A stretch of DNA of 64,000 bases from Apoderus coryli. Lineage: Eukaryota; Arthropoda; Insecta; Coleoptera; Attelabidae. Positions 11,172 to 23,323 of this stretch are shown here, one piece after another. The notes beneath the pieces were generated by a model. It saw nothing but the letters and a program-made list of their open reading frames with translations, did not search any database and was not told the DNA's origin. Location of the stretch: assembly GCA_911728435.2 (NCBI GenBank), contig OU452204.1:7068001-7132000 (forward strand). The letters are read 5' to 3'. The stretch's first letter is position 1. Each line of letters begins with the position of its first letter. Both the position numbers and the translations under genes were made by a program.

Positions 11172-12782
11172 CAGGGTGATTCATCCTGAGTGGCCTATTC
11201 AAAGTTCTCGAGAACTACAAAAGATATGTTGCTGAAACTTCCGGGTTTATATTCACCCAACCCAACCCAACCACCTACTTTGTTATTTTAAATGGAAGGA
11301 CCACATTTTTTATTTTTTTTCAGATTCCCTATAAAATTTAAAGGCCACCTTGTATGAATTCCCTATACCAAAACCTAACAGATTTTTGTCCTACAATTTT
11401 TTTTTGCGAAAAAATTGATATTTTTCGACTTCTACAAAACAATCAATATTTTTATGATTATTTCATTCAAGCAAGCAAAATTTTAGAATACATTTTTGGC
11501 ATAATAAAATTTGCAATTTGCAGAGACCATCTAGTAGGCACTTGCCATAATCAACGTTACGTATACGGAGACGTCAAATATTGACAATTATATCATTGTT
11601 TATATTATTGCAGTTTGTTTAACATACCATCATTTCGACTGATGAGGCAAAATTTAGTAGGGAAAGCATTTTTAATAGAAGAAATTTACATTTCTGGAAC
11701 AATCAAAATCCTCATGTAACCCCAGAAAAGGGGTACCAGGATAAATTTCGCTTTAATGTGTTTTGTTTATTAATGGATAGTAAATATGATTTTATATTTA
11801 CGAAGAAAATTTGAATGGGAGAAAATATTTGAACATATTACACAACACAGTTTCAAATTTTTTAGATGATTTGCCTTTAAATCAATATGACACTTGGTGG
11901 TACCAATTAGATGGAACTTCACTGCATTGTACTGCAGAAGATCGTTGGAGTCGCCGTCTAGGTCCGTGGAATTAGCCTGCTAGGTCCCCCGACTTGACTC
12001 CCATGTACTTTTTCCTGTGGTGAACGCAAATCACTTTGAACATTTATTTTAGATTATTTTGTGTAATATTTAAAATTTCAAATATTCTAAAACTTTTCTG
12101 TAGTCTTCTAAATTTCTTTGGTTTCATCAACGGTAATTACCGTATACTACCTACCTAGTCTTAAATGTATTACATGTCCTACTAATAACTTGATTGTATT
12201 GTCCACAAATTTGAAATAAATTAAAAACATCTAAGTTCGACTAATTATGTTGCATTTTCTTCAACTTCCTTAACTGAATATTGAAGAAATTGAATATTTT
12301 AGGTATAGGGAAGTAATATATCATTAAAAAGGTTCTTTTTTTGTCTATCTAACGGCCTAGTCGAATATATACCATTCCATTTAAAAAAATTGACTTTTCC
12401 TAGTAAATACGTCGTTCAAGTTTAAATTCAATTAAATCTTGTTCTGCAAGTGCTAAAATTTTGGTTGCTTGAATGAAATAATCATAAAAATATTGATTTT
12501 TTTTGGAGAAGTCGAAAAACGTCAACTTTTTCGCAAAAAAAATTGTTAGGTTTTGGTATAGGGTGACCTTTAAACTTTATAGGGAATCTGAAAAAAAATT
12601 AAAAATGTGGTCCGTCCATTTAAAATAACGAAGTAGGTGGTTACTTCCGGTATAACGGAAGTAATATAAACCCAGAAATAGTACATCAATATAGAACCTT
12701 TCTGATATTACCGAACCCCAAAGTTTCAGCGACATATATTTTGTAGTTCCCGAGAACTTTGAATAGGCCACTCAGGATGAAT
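11172..12782 (+). mobile_element. Decayed long-TIR Tc1/mariner element
   Basis: The left end CAGGGTGATTCATCCTGAGT follows a TA. Its complement closes the element at 12760-12782 but loses the last eight bases to the LINE that follows. The inverted repeats run at least 330 bp inward with indels: the left block around 11280-11480 matches the right block around 12455-12665 in reverse. The centre (11630-12040) carries a dead transposase. Organisation resembles the intact DD41D element, but the sequence is different. Confidence 0.75.
11630..12025 (+). pseudogene. Tc1/mariner transposase relic
   Basis: The pieces read TDEAKFSRESIFNRRNLHFW, which holds the first catalytic Asp, then GYQDKFRFNVF, NGRKYLNILHNTVSNFLDD, WWYQLDGTSLH with the second Asp, and PARSPDLTPMYFFLW. 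The third catalytic Asp, normally in PLDFFLW, is Tyr here. A deletion shortens the gap between the second and third sites. Several stops and frameshifts are present, so the enzyme is dead. Confidence 0.75.
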
Positions 12783-12919
12783 GTATGTGCAGATAATCTT
12801 TATTTAGCATATATATGCTATTTTACATTGATGTATAAACAAAACAAAAAACATCATTAGATTTGTAAACAATAAAGAAATTAAAACACAATTACAAACA
12901 CAAATGACAAACTAACAGT

Positions 12920-13126
12920 CTACTGATCCCCCTTTAACGACAAAGTCAGTTTTCTTTTACAAGCCGCAATGGTAGTGCAGTCCTTCACAGACACGTCCAA
13001 TTCGTTATACCTTACAAGACCTTTATGAAATAATGTTCTTTCAGAGATTTCTTTGTTTTTTGTTGTAACTCTAAAATTATTTCTCGTTCTTGTGTTGTAG
13101 TCATGAACATCCGAGTTTACAAGCAA
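12920..13126 (-). pseudogene. LINE ORF2 C-terminal tail
   Basis: The frame reads YNTRTRNNFRV, then LFHKGLVRYNEL, then a basic end and a stop at 12920. This is the standard C-terminus of CR1/Jockey-like ORF2 proteins (NTR-R...LFYKGL--YN-LP). It continues the RT upstream after more decayed sequence. Confidence 0.75.
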
Positions 13127-13399
13127 TTTGCATGTCAGATAACCTGATTCAAATCAAGTTTCATTTTATGGATCAGTGTAAGAGTCCTAAATTCCATATA
13201 CTCCCGAAACCGAGAACCAATCCAGAGACCGCAACATATATTGGAGGGGAGTTCTTCGACCTACACCAAGAATCGCCCTCATAGCTCTATTCTATAATTT
13301 CTGAAGCCGATCTATCTCGTTCTTATTTGCATTGTACATAATGGAGGCAGAAAATGTTTAATGGGGCAATACAAGAGTATTGTAAGCCATCAATCTTGA

Positions 13400-14225
13400 T
13401 TATCTCGTCAATGAAGTGGCTATTCTAACTAAGAAGTGTACACATTTCGACAGTTTTGAAATAACAAACAATACATGGTATTTTAAAGTCCGATAACTAT
13501 CGATAATAATTCCCAAATAATTCATACTTTCCACTCTCTCCACGACTTCACCGTTCATCATTATTTTTGTGTTTAAATTGGAATATTCAGTGTGGATGTG
13601 TTTCCTGCCGAAAATCATACATTTTGTTTTATTATTATTCAATTTAATTAAATTACCGTTACACCAAGAAACAACCTGAAACAAATCAATATTCAAGGTA
13701 TTTACCACTTCGGAAAGGCTATTTTCGAAAAATAGGCAAGTGTATCATCAGCAAATAGATGAATTTTGCAGTGATCAACGGCATGCACATCATAAATATA
13801 AAGTAGAACCAAGAGCGGTCCCAAAGAGCTACCCTGTGGTACGCCATGAATGTCTATCTCTGGTGAAACCAATCCCTTAATTTTTGTCCTTTGTTTTCTA
13901 TTATCTAGATAGTCGGCAAGCCAAACTGAAGCAATTCCTGAAAATCCATTTTTTTTTAATTTAAATAGAAGTTTTCCCCTATCAATAGTCTCAAAAGCTC
14001 GCTTGATATCCAAGAATACAGCCCCTATTATCCGACCACAATCAGAGTCACTCTTCCACTCAAACGATATATTCTGGACAGCCGTTTCACAAGCATGACT
14101 CTTTCGAAACCCTGACTGATTCACGTAAAGCACATCATTTGTATTCTCAAACTCCAACAGTTGATCATGCACTATTCTCTCAATTATTTTTTCTATAGTT
14201 GATAACATATTTATTGGCCTCAGAT
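13400..14225 (-). pseudogene. LINE reverse transcriptase, palm and thumb (frameshifted)
   Basis: The first frame (14225-13702) has RPINMLSTIEKIIERIV, then NQSGFRKSHACETAV, then AVFLDIKRAFETIDR (motif A Asp), GVPQGSSLGPLL (motif B) and HLFADDTLAYFSK (catalytic FADD). A frameshift near 13705 leads to a second frame (13708-13400) with VVSWCNGNLIKLNNNKTKCM and VESMNYLGIIID, the usual segment after the palm. The family is CR1/L2-like by overall pattern. The endonuclease and the start of the RT are missing. Confidence 0.85.
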
Positions 14226-14679
14226 CACTAGCGTATGCACATATAAAGATCTGTGATACTAGAAGCAGCGGCATAGTACCTCCAGCTTGTGTCTAAGAAC
14301 TTAACTAATCTGGAGTAAATGTTTCGAAGTACTCGCATAGTGTAAAATATGTAGGTATATCTTAAATAATAATCCTTATGGAACGTCACGAATATACACG
14401 CTCCAAGGTAGTGTTAGCTCTTTATAAAAATAGATAAATAATATTATTTTTCTGTAGTTTATATTAAATTAGTTTCTATAAAATATTTTGGTAATACATA
14501 ATTAGAATATACATTTAAATTGGCATTGGTTTGTGTTATTATTGCTAGGTTTCGGGTAATTTCAAAAGTAATCAGTGTAATTAACTACCACATATCATTT
14601 TTATTGCAAAATAAATCTATTCATTACAAAATTATATAAGGATTTTTTTACTTGGGTAATTTAGGTTCACAAAGAAGCT

Positions 14680-15060
14680 ATCGAAACGTATTTTCAATTT
14701 GAAGAAAAATTTTACAAATAGATGGTGTGGCAATGGGTGCATCCATATAGAGTATAGTTGCCCAAATTGTAATAGAAGATCTGGAAACTATAGTATCATT
14801 AATTCTTTGACAACAAAAACAATTTTCTTTTACAGATATGTAGACGACTGCATAGCTCAATCAAATATAAAAGATACCTTTGAAAATTACAATTCACCGC
14901 AGAAATAGTAAATAACAACCAAATAAATTTCCTTGATATAACTTTACTAAAAATCAATTCAATTAATGCACAATGTGGTATACCAAACCGTCATCCACTT
15001 TCTCATAAAAAAAGTGTTTTAATTGGGCTTGCTGATAGAGATATTAATCCATCCGATCCC
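14680..15060 (+). pseudogene. Penelope-like reverse transcriptase fragment
   Basis: Pieces in shifting frames read IDGVAMGAS (from 14719), IVIEDLETIVSLI, FFYRYVDDCIA with the catalytic YVDD at 14837-14848, then FENYNS, NQINFLDITL, and HPLSHKKSVLIGLADR. These match the C-terminal half of Penelope-like RTs. An in-frame stop follows the GVAMG block, and frameshifts separate the others. Confidence 0.8.
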
Positions 15061-15329
15061 GAGTGCCATTAACAAGGTAAAGAATGCATCATTAAAATTA
15101 TTAACAAAATATTGAAAAAGAGAATACATAAATCATATAATGGGGTTTCAAACAATAATATCAACAATAATGTCACTATGAACAAATATGCATCAATACC
15201 ATAAATAAAGGATCTGAGAGAATATCAAAAATAAACTAAAAAAACATAAAATCACACTTTGTTACAAAAACACATTAAAATCTAAATTGTATACTAAATT
15301 AAAATCAGCAAATCCAAAAATGAAAAGCA

Positions 15330-15510
15330 CACATGTTCTATATATAAAATTCCGTGCAAAAACTGTAAATCAACATATATAGGTCAAACAAAGCAACATC
15401 TTCAAAAACGATTAGCTAATCATAAAAATCTTAATACAGGACAAACTACTTTAAAGAAACATTTTGAAAATGCACATTTTGACAAAGGAATACAATAAAA
15501 GGAAACAGGA
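15330..15510 (+). pseudogene. GIY-YIG endonuclease remnant of the Penelope-like element
   Basis: The frame reads YIKIPCKNCKSTYIGQTKQ and then LQKRLANHKN and LKKHFENAHFDKG. The CxxC ahead of TYIGQT and the following R...H are hallmarks of the Penelope-type GIY-YIG nuclease. It lies about 490 bases after the YVDD. It ends in a stop. Confidence 0.8.
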
Positions 15511-16104
15511 GATTCTTGAAGTGATTTACATAAAGAAGGATCAAAACAGTATTAACAACAGAACATATATACATCCAACACCTCAGTCAAGTTTACCATA
15601 ATATTATTTAATGATAAATTTTACAAACCAATAACACCAAAAACAAAAAAGCATAAGTACTTCTTGAAAAACTCTCGTATTTTCCAATTTCTACATTTTA
15701 ATGATGACAAAAAGAATTCAATATTGTTCCTATTAAATAATAAAAACGATTTTATCTACCTTTACTAAAACCCTATACTGAGAACCGTCCGGCATATATG
15801 AAAATTTTATTTGTTTCAGAACTTACAATTTATGCTTTTAAATAAAAACACGTTTTAAGGTACATAGTTTTCTTTACTTTTGTTATTAGGTACATTATAT
15901 TTTATTGATGTGTGTTTTTGTTAAAACAAACTGACAAAGAATATTTAATTAATTATATGTATTGTTTGTGATAATGTAAGAACGTCCCATATTACCCTTT
16001 TTAACATCATATTTTTGCTCTTGGAAGTTTTGAATATTTTTTGTTTTTTTAATATAATCAATAGTGTCAAAATTTTGTTCCATCGATTTATATATAAATA
16101 ATTT

Positions 16105-16160
16105 TGAGTACCTGAAGACATAAATGGACTTGTCGAAACGTTGTGTTTGTATGTTTTATA
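16105..16160 (+). ncRNA. Possible hammerhead-ribozyme-like relic
   Basis: CTGAAGA (16112-16118) and CGAAAC (16134-16139) match the two core boxes of a hammerhead ribozyme (CUGANGA and GAAA), 15 bases apart, near the terminal repeat of the Penelope-like element. Penelope-like elements are known to carry such motifs there. The base pair next to the core is not complementary, so this is at best a decayed motif. Confidence 0.25.
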
Positions 16161-16543
16161 TGACATGAAATAAAATCATTTCAAAGTTTGAGTAATTTTG
16201 TGAACCCAAATTAACCAAAAAAAATCCTTATACGATTGATGTAATAGTAAAGGTTCACGAATTTGAACATCAAAAAAATACATAATTAGAGGATAATGTT
16301 TCTTTCAATTCGAGAAATATTCTACCTTAAATTTAGAGAAATAGAAGTACATCTGTACTTGTAATTTAAGAGTATCTACCTACATTTTTGAGTGGCACTC
16401 CTGTTTACTAGGTATACTCTCTATACTTTAGAAAACTAATAGATCTGTTAGGATTTTATCTATAATATACACTGTCCTATTTCGGTTGAAACTGCAGGAT
16501 ATCTGAGCGGTTAATAAACAGAATCAGTCCTTAGTTTTTGAGA

Positions 16544-17526
16544 TACAGGGTGAACACGAAAATTTTCACTTTTTGGGGTGTTTTGGGTCTCATGACCCAT
16601 GTAAGAGAGAAAATAGGTAAAAACTATGTTTGCGTAGAATTCAGTGCAGTACATCAGATTATTTTTGGTGCACTTTTTCTGAGATTGGGTCGAAAGTTGG
16701 TATTTTTGAAATGGAATCTAAAAGTCAAATTTTTTTTAGATTGCATTTTTTCTAGATTGCATTGCACTTATTTTTAGCCATCAAAATCACAAAAAATCTT
16801 GTTGGTTTGTTTGTGTTTTTTATTAAATCATCATGCTGTAATGTTTAAAAATGTACCTATTGTTTTCTTTGAAACATAGACATAATTAACATTTACTAAA
16901 ACTATTGTATGCCAATTTTGGCAGATATTGGATTGCCATATATTGGACTAATCAGATGGCCCCTGAGGCCACCGGACTTAAAGAGATTTATATTGTTTTT
17001 ATTGTCATAGTTATATAAAAATATATAGTAATCGGGACAATAATATAAAAGAACTTTGAGGATAAACCGAGGAAGCATTAGGAAATTTATAAAAGAAACC
17101 CTTTATAATGTAAATGCTTTAAGGATAATTGAAACAGTGTGTGGCTTATGTCTAAGAGAAAATGGTCGACACTTTGAACAATTTAATTAGGTTTATATAT
17201 ATAGCCTGTAATAGAGGTTCCTAATTTTAAATCCTCACTGATTTAGTGTTATTTTTGTTTCAAAGAAAACAGTAGATACATGTTTTGAACATTTAAAATA
17301 CGTGGTGTGGTGGTTGTTTTTGTATGTTTGTAGGAAAACAGTAAAAAATAAAAAAAAATGTGATTTTGAAGGTTAAAAAAAATAGATTGTGATACAATGC
17401 AATCTCAGAAACGGGGCACCAAAAAATACGCCCATCAAAAGCAGTATTCATCTTTTGCCTATCTTGCATGGGATGGGACTAGACTTAGTAATACTACAAA
17501 AAGTGAACATTTTGGTGTTCACAACA
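16544..17526 (+). mobile_element. Decayed long-TIR Tc1/mariner element, second family
   Basis: The left end CAGGGTGAACACGAAAATTT follows a TA. The complement closes the element near 17500-17526. Inverted matches run inward for about 340 bases (TTTTTGGTGC near 16670 against 17410, and TGTTTTCTTTGAAACA near 16862 against about 17262). Right TIR ends are mutated. Only traces of transposase remain. Confidence 0.7.
16920..17190 (+). pseudogene. Mariner transposase traces
   Basis: Two fragments survive. IGLIRWPLRPPDLKRFI (from about 16945) corresponds to the WPARSPDL-PLDFFLWG block with the third Asp lost. RIIETVCGLCLRENGRHFEQ (17121-17185) is the usual C-terminal block ending in ENG-HFE-L. Everything between and before is missing. 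Confidence 0.6.
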
Positions 17527-18841
17527 CAATCAAAAGAACCTAGATTAGTTATGTTCATAGCAATAAAAGTTTCACCGTCTCTCTATCTTTATTAACAACT
17601 TAGATACCCTGCAGTCACCACCAAAATTGGCACCAGTATACTCTTTCCAGTTCTGTTGGCAGCACATAAAGAACAGTTTGCCTCATCTATATTTGCGCTC
17701 CACTAACTAGCATTTAGCAGTTTGAACATTGATAGTTTCCAAGCATAAAACGCGCATCATCGAGATTTACAACAGGGTGTTAATGAAGTGGTAAAACTTG
17801 TCTTCGAATATTCTTCCACGCCAAGGCTCTATTCATGGATTTTACTTTATTAAAAGAGATTTTTTGTAATAAATATTAATATATATTTCTTCATTGAATT
17901 CCTAAGGCTTCTAAATGCTTCTACTCTCGGAATCTGAGTACGTAACTAGTTTCTTGAGAAATTAGGTCGTCGTCTTGTAGACTCGACATTTCGCAACACA
18001 AGTGGTTGGAATCTACAAGAGTTTAACAAGCTCTTCTGATAATTCTAATTACTAAACATTGCCAACTTAACCCTAAATCTTGCAGAATATGAAAATCTGC
18101 TTTATTCTTTTCTTATATCATGGCTTGCAGCTTAATTGTTCGTCGGTAATTGGTACCTGAATAGCTGATGGCTTTTTCTCAATTACTTAAAAAAAATTGA
18201 TCTTCAATTTTGAATAAACGATAAGCATAAAAGTTAATTCACTAATATAATGTCTAGCAAAAATTAAACACTAAGTATGAGATTGGATAAATGAACTGAT
18301 TTCATAATTGCCACTTGATCTATAAAACAATGTTTCTCACACATAGAGAATTTCCTTTCGATCTGATGTCGCTGGTTGGCAGCTATATACAACTACAACA
18401 CATGCAAGACAGAGACAACCATATTATGTACCTCAGGCCGGTTATAATGCGCCAGCTGATTGGACGATTTGTAGTGCTCTCATCAGCTGATTATTCAGAT
18501 CTACATACAATATAATATTTATTTACTACTATAGGCATTCGCTGTATGGAACTGACATAGCAACAGCTGGTCTTGAAAATCTCATCTTGGAATGGATTAG
18601 TACGGTTAAAGTAGTTGCTGTACCTATTGTTATGTAATATAAAGAAATACGTTGAAGTAGTAGTTGTGGTTACCTACATATCTGATTAATATCGAGAATC
18701 AAGTGCAAAATTATAAAATGGCATAGAAAATACGTTCAAATTAGATCGGATTAAAATACTACCACATCAAAGTCTGTTTTAGACGTAGGTTCGCTGTACC
18801 GCTGGTATATCGAAATTCTACTACTACTGTATAACTTCAGA
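17527..18841. other. Spacer, no recognised gene
   Basis: No protein family, RNA gene or repeat boundary is recognised. The short ORF at 18315-18515 has no supporting features. Confidence 0.35.
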
Positions 18842-18997
18842 CTTAGTGGAGGGTCCAGAGACCTTTGCCTTTTGCCGAGTCCTGCGACTTTTGAGAGCCT
18901 TTCGAATTTATTCAAATTTCATTCCGCACTTCTCAAATACAAATTTTACAAAGGTCCTTACCTACACATAGACTCAGTGGCGGGTCCTGAGACATTT
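18842..18997 (-). repeat. Inverted partial satellite monomer
   Basis: This stretch is the reverse complement of about 150 bases of the satellite monomer that follows (ACTTAGTGGAGGGTCCAGAG in reverse, and the ACTCAGTGGCGGGTCCTGAG block). It is the only part of the array in this orientation. It is joined to the array by the hairpin at 18998-19066. Confidence 0.85.
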
Positions 18998-19066
18998 GCA
19001 GTCGTGGTATTAGTCAATGGAGTAGGTAAAACAACTACCTACTCCATTGACTAATACCACGACTGC
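18998..19066. repeat. Perfect 31-bp-arm hairpin at the inversion junction
   Basis: Left arm 18998-19028 (GCAGTCGTGGTATTAG...) and right arm 19036-19066 are perfect complements across 31 bases, with a 7-base loop AAACAAC. The arms are not part of the satellite monomer. The hairpin sits exactly where the repeat orientation flips. Confidence 0.95.
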
Positions 19067-22000
19067 CATTTGAGTACAAGCACTACTTTCCTAAATAAAA
19101 ATATTAAAATGACAATTTTTTCGCGCCAAATTAACTGAAACAAACAATACAATAAAAAAAATATATTAAATATTCATTGTGAAATGTCATTCGACAAGTT
19201 AAAACTCGTAGAACCTACGAAACTCGGAGTTAGTCCAAAGCAATTTATACAAAATCACAAATTTGAACAAATTCGAAAGTCTTTCACAAGTCGCAAGACT
19301 CGGCACAAGCCAAATGTCTCAGGGCCCGCCACTGAGTCTATGTGTAGGTAATAATATTTGTAACATTTGTATTTGAGAAGTGCGGAACCAAATTTGAATG
19401 AATTCGAAAGGCTCTCAAAAGTCGCAGGACTCGGCAAAAGGCAAAGGTCTCTGGACCCTCCACTAAGTCTGTGTATCTAAGGATCTTTGTACAAGAAAAT
19501 TACAATTTTTTGGCACCAAATGAACTGAAAAAAACAGTACAATAAAACATAAATATATTGAATATTAATTGTGAAATGTCATTCGAGATGTTAAAAGTCG
19601 TACGACCTACCAAATTCGTGGTTAGTCCAAAGCAATTTAGACAAAATCACAAATCTCAATAAATTCGAAAAGCTCTTAAAAGTCGCAAGACTCGGCAAAA
19701 GGCAAATGTCTCAGGACCCGCCACTGAGTCTATGTGTAGCTAAGAACCTTTGTAACATTTGTATTTGAGAAGTGCGGAACCCAAATTTGAATAAATTCGA
19801 AAGGCTCTCAAAAGTCGCAGGACTCGGCAAATGGCACAGGTCTCTGGACCCTCCACTAAGTCTGTGTAGTTAAGGGCCTTTGTACAAGAAAATTACAATT
19901 TTTTGGCACCAAATGAACTGAAAAAAAAAACAGTACAATAAAAAATATATTGAATATTAATTGTGAAATGTCATTCGACACGTTAAAAGTCGTACGACCT
20001 ACCAAATTCGTGGTTAGTCCAAAGCAATTTAGACAAAATCACAAATCTGAATAAATTCGAAAGGCTCTCAAAAGTCGCAGGACTCGGCAAAAGGCAAATG
20101 TCTCAGGACCCGCCACTGAGTCTATGTGTAGCTAAGAACCTTTGTAACATTTGTATTTGAGAAGTGCGGAACCCAAATTTGAATAAATTCGAAAGGCTCT
20201 CAAAAGTCGCAGGACTCGGCAAATGGCACAGGTCTCTGGACCCTCCACTAAGTCTGTGTAGTTAAGGGCCTTTGTACAAGAAAATTACAATTTTTTGGCA
20301 CCAAATGAACTGAAAAAAAAAACAGTACAATAAAAAATATATTGAATATTAATTGTGAAATGTCATTCGACACGTTAAAAGTCGTACGACCTACCAAATT
20401 CGTGGTTAGTCCAAAGCAATTTAGACAAAATCACAAATCTGAATAAATTCGAAAGGCTCTCAAAAGTCGCAGGACTCGGTAAAAGGCAAAGGTCTCTGGA
20501 CCCGCCACTGAGTCTATGTGTAGCTAAGAACCTTTGTAACATTTGTATTTGAGAAGTGCGGAACCCAAATTTGAATAAATTCGAAAGGCTCTCAAAAGTC
20601 GCAGGACTCGGCAAATGGCACAGGTCTCTGGACCCTCCACTAAGTCTGTGTAGTTAAGGGCCTTTGTACAAGAAAATTACAATTTTTTGGCACCAAATGA
20701 ACTGAAAAAAACAGTACAATAAAACATAAATATATTGAATATTAATTGTGAAATGTCATTCGAGATGTTAAAAGTCGTACGACCTACCAAATTCGTGGTT
20801 AGTCCAAAGCAATTTAGACAAAATCACAAATCTCAATAAATTCGAAAAGCTCTTAAAAGTCGCAAGACTCGGCAAAAGGCAAATGTCTCAGGACCCGCCA
20901 CTGAGTCTATGTGTAGCTAAGAACCTTTGTAACATTTGTATTTGAGAAGTGCGGAACCCAAATTTGAATAAATTCGAAAGGCTCTCAAAAGTCGCAGGAC
21001 TCGGCAAATGGCACAGGTCTCTGGACCCTCCACTAAGTCTGTGTAGTTAAGGGCCTTTGTACAAGAAAATTACAATTTTTTGGCACCAAATGAACTGAAA
21101 AAAACAGTACAATAAAACATAAATATATTGAATATTAATTGTGAAATGTCATTCGAGATGTTAAAAGTCGTACGACCTACCAAATTCGTGGTTAGTCCAA
21201 AGCAATTTAGACAAAATCACAAATCTCAATAAATTCGAAAAGCTCTTAAAAGTCGCAAGACTCGGCAAAAGGCAAATGTCTCAGGACCCGCCACTGAGTC
21301 TATGTGTAGGTAAGGACCTTTGTAACATTTGTATTTGAGAAGTGCGGAACCCAAATTTGAATAAATTCGAAAGGCTCTCAAAAGTCGCAGGACTCGGCAA
21401 ATGGCACAGGTCTCTGGATCCTCCACTATGTCTGTGTAGCTAAGGACCTTTGTACAAGAAAATTACAATTTTTTGGCACCAAATGAACTGAAAAAAAAAA
21501 GTACAATAAAAAATATATTAAATATTAATTGTGAAATGTCATTCGACATGTTAAAGGTCGTACGACCTACCAAAATCGTGGTTAGTCCAAAGCAATTTAG
21601 ACAAAATCACAAATCTGAGTAAATTCGAAAGGCTCTCAAAAGTCGCAAGACTCGGCAAAAGGCAAATGTCTCAGGACCCGCCACTGAGTCTATGTGTAGC
21701 TAAGAACCTTTGTAACATTTGTATTTGAGAAGTGCGGAACCCAAATTTGAATAAATTCGAAAGGCTCTCAAAAGTCGCAGGACTCGGCAAATGGCACAGG
21801 TCTCTGGATCCTCCACTATGTCTGTGTAGCTAAGGACCTTTGTACAAGAAAATTACAATTTTTTGGCACCAAATGAACTGAAAAAAAAAAGTACAATAAA
21901 AAATATATTAAATATTAATTGTGAAATGTCATTCGACATGTTAAAGGTCGTACGACCTACCAAAATCGTGGTTAGTCCAAAGCAATTTAGACAAAATCAC

Positions 22001-23323
22001 AAATCTGAGTAAATTCGAAAGGCTCTTAAAAGTCGCAAGACTCGGCAAAAGGCAAATGTCTCAGGACCCGCCACTGAGTCTATGTGTAGCTAAGAACCTT
22101 TGTAACATTTGTATTTGAGAAGTGCGGAACCCAAATTTGAATAAATTCGAAAGGCTCTCAAAAGTCGCAGGACTCGGCAAATGGCACAGGTCTCTGGACC
22201 CTCCACTAAGTCTGTGTAGTTAAGGGCCTTTGTACAAGAAAATTACAATTTTTTGGCACCAAATGAACTGAAAAAAAAAACAGTACAATAAAAAATATAT
22301 TGAATATTAATTGTGAAATGTCATTCGACACGTTAAAAGTCGTACGACCTACCAAATTCGTGGTTAGTCCAAAGCAATTTAGACAAAATCACAAATCTGA
22401 ATAAATTCGAAAGGCTCTCAAAAGTCGCAGGACTCGGTAAAAGGCAAAGGTCTCTGGACCCTCCAGTAAGTCTGTGTAGCTAAGGACTTTTGTACAAGAA
22501 AATTACAATTTTTTGGCACCAAACTGAAAAAAACAGTACAATAAAAAATATTATATTAAATATTAATTGTGAAATGTCATTCGACATGTTAAAAGTCGTA
22601 GGACCTACCAAATTCGTGGTTAGTCCAAAGAAATATAGACAAAATCACAAATTTGAATAAATTCGAAAGGCTCTCAAAAGTCGCAAGAGTCGGCAAAAGG
22701 CAAATGTCTCAGGACCCGCCACTGAGTCTATGTGTAGCTAAGAACCTTTGTAACATTTGTATTTGAGAAGTGCGGAACCCAAATTTGAATAAATTCGAAA
22801 GGCTCTCAAAAGTCGCAGGACTCGGCAAATGGCACAGGTCTCTGGACCCTCCACTAAGTCTGTGTAGTTAAGGGCCTTTGTACAAGAAAATTACAATTTT
22901 TTGGCACCAAATGAACTGAAAAAAAAAAACAGTACAATAAAAAATATATTGAATATTAATTGTGAAATGTCATTCGACACGTTAAAAGTCGTACGACCTA
23001 CCAAATTCGTGGTTAGTCCAAAGCAATTTAGACAAAATCACAAATCTGAATAAATTCGAAAGGCTCTCAAAAGTCGCAGGACTCGGTAAAAGGCAAAGGT
23101 CTCTGGACCCTCCAGTAAGTCTGTGTAGCTAAGGACTTTTGTACAAGAAAATTACAATTTTTTGGCACCAAACTGAAAAAAACAGTACAATAAAAAATAT
23201 TATATTAAATATTAATTGTGAAATGTCATTCGACATGTTAAAAGTCGTAGGACCTACCAAATTCGTGGTTAGTCCAAAGAAATATAGACAAAATCACAAA
23301 TTTGAATAAATTCGAAAGGCTCT
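19067..23323 (+). repeat. Satellite-like tandem array, ~390-bp monomer
   Basis: About eleven head-to-tail units. Measured at a fixed word (GGACCCTCC and close variants) the spacings are 393, 392, 392, 393, 393, 390, 390, 260, 388 and 261, with a partial unit to 23323. Each full monomer has two related subunits about 130 bases apart, both with AAATTCGAAAGGCTCT and GTCGCAGGACTCGGC. The short units have lost one subunit. Near the end, 260- and 388-bp units alternate, making a ~650-bp higher-order unit. Each monomer has the palindrome GTCGTACGAC. The array stops abruptly at 23323. Confidence 0.95.

Larger units (their letters stand above)
12783..14230 (-). mobile_element. 5'-truncated CR1/L2-like LINE
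   Basis: A minus-strand non-LTR retrotransposon fragment starts inside the reverse transcriptase at about 14230 and runs to a 3' UTR ending in AATAAAGATTATCTGCAC near 12790. Its 3' end abuts the broken right TIR of the 11172 element, so it probably inserted there. The matching outer piece of that TIR is not found beyond 14230, so a deletion probably followed. Truncation at the 5' end is usual for LINEs. Confidence 0.75.
14636..16242 (+). mobile_element. Penelope-like element, degenerate
   Basis: An RT fragment with YVDD and a GIY-YIG-type domain lie in the right order on the plus strand. Related sequences in opposite orientation flank them: ATAAGGATTTTTTT then GGTTCACAAA at 14636-14670, and the complement at about 16196-16242. 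Penelope-like elements often carry such terminal repeats. The coding region has many stops and lacks the RT N-terminus. Confidence 0.75.

Noticed and set aside
18872..21426. Repeated ORFs starting MPSPATFESLSN on both strands across the satellite
   Set aside because: They are translations of the tandem monomer. They appear on both strands, end at different points and break where monomer length is not a multiple of three.
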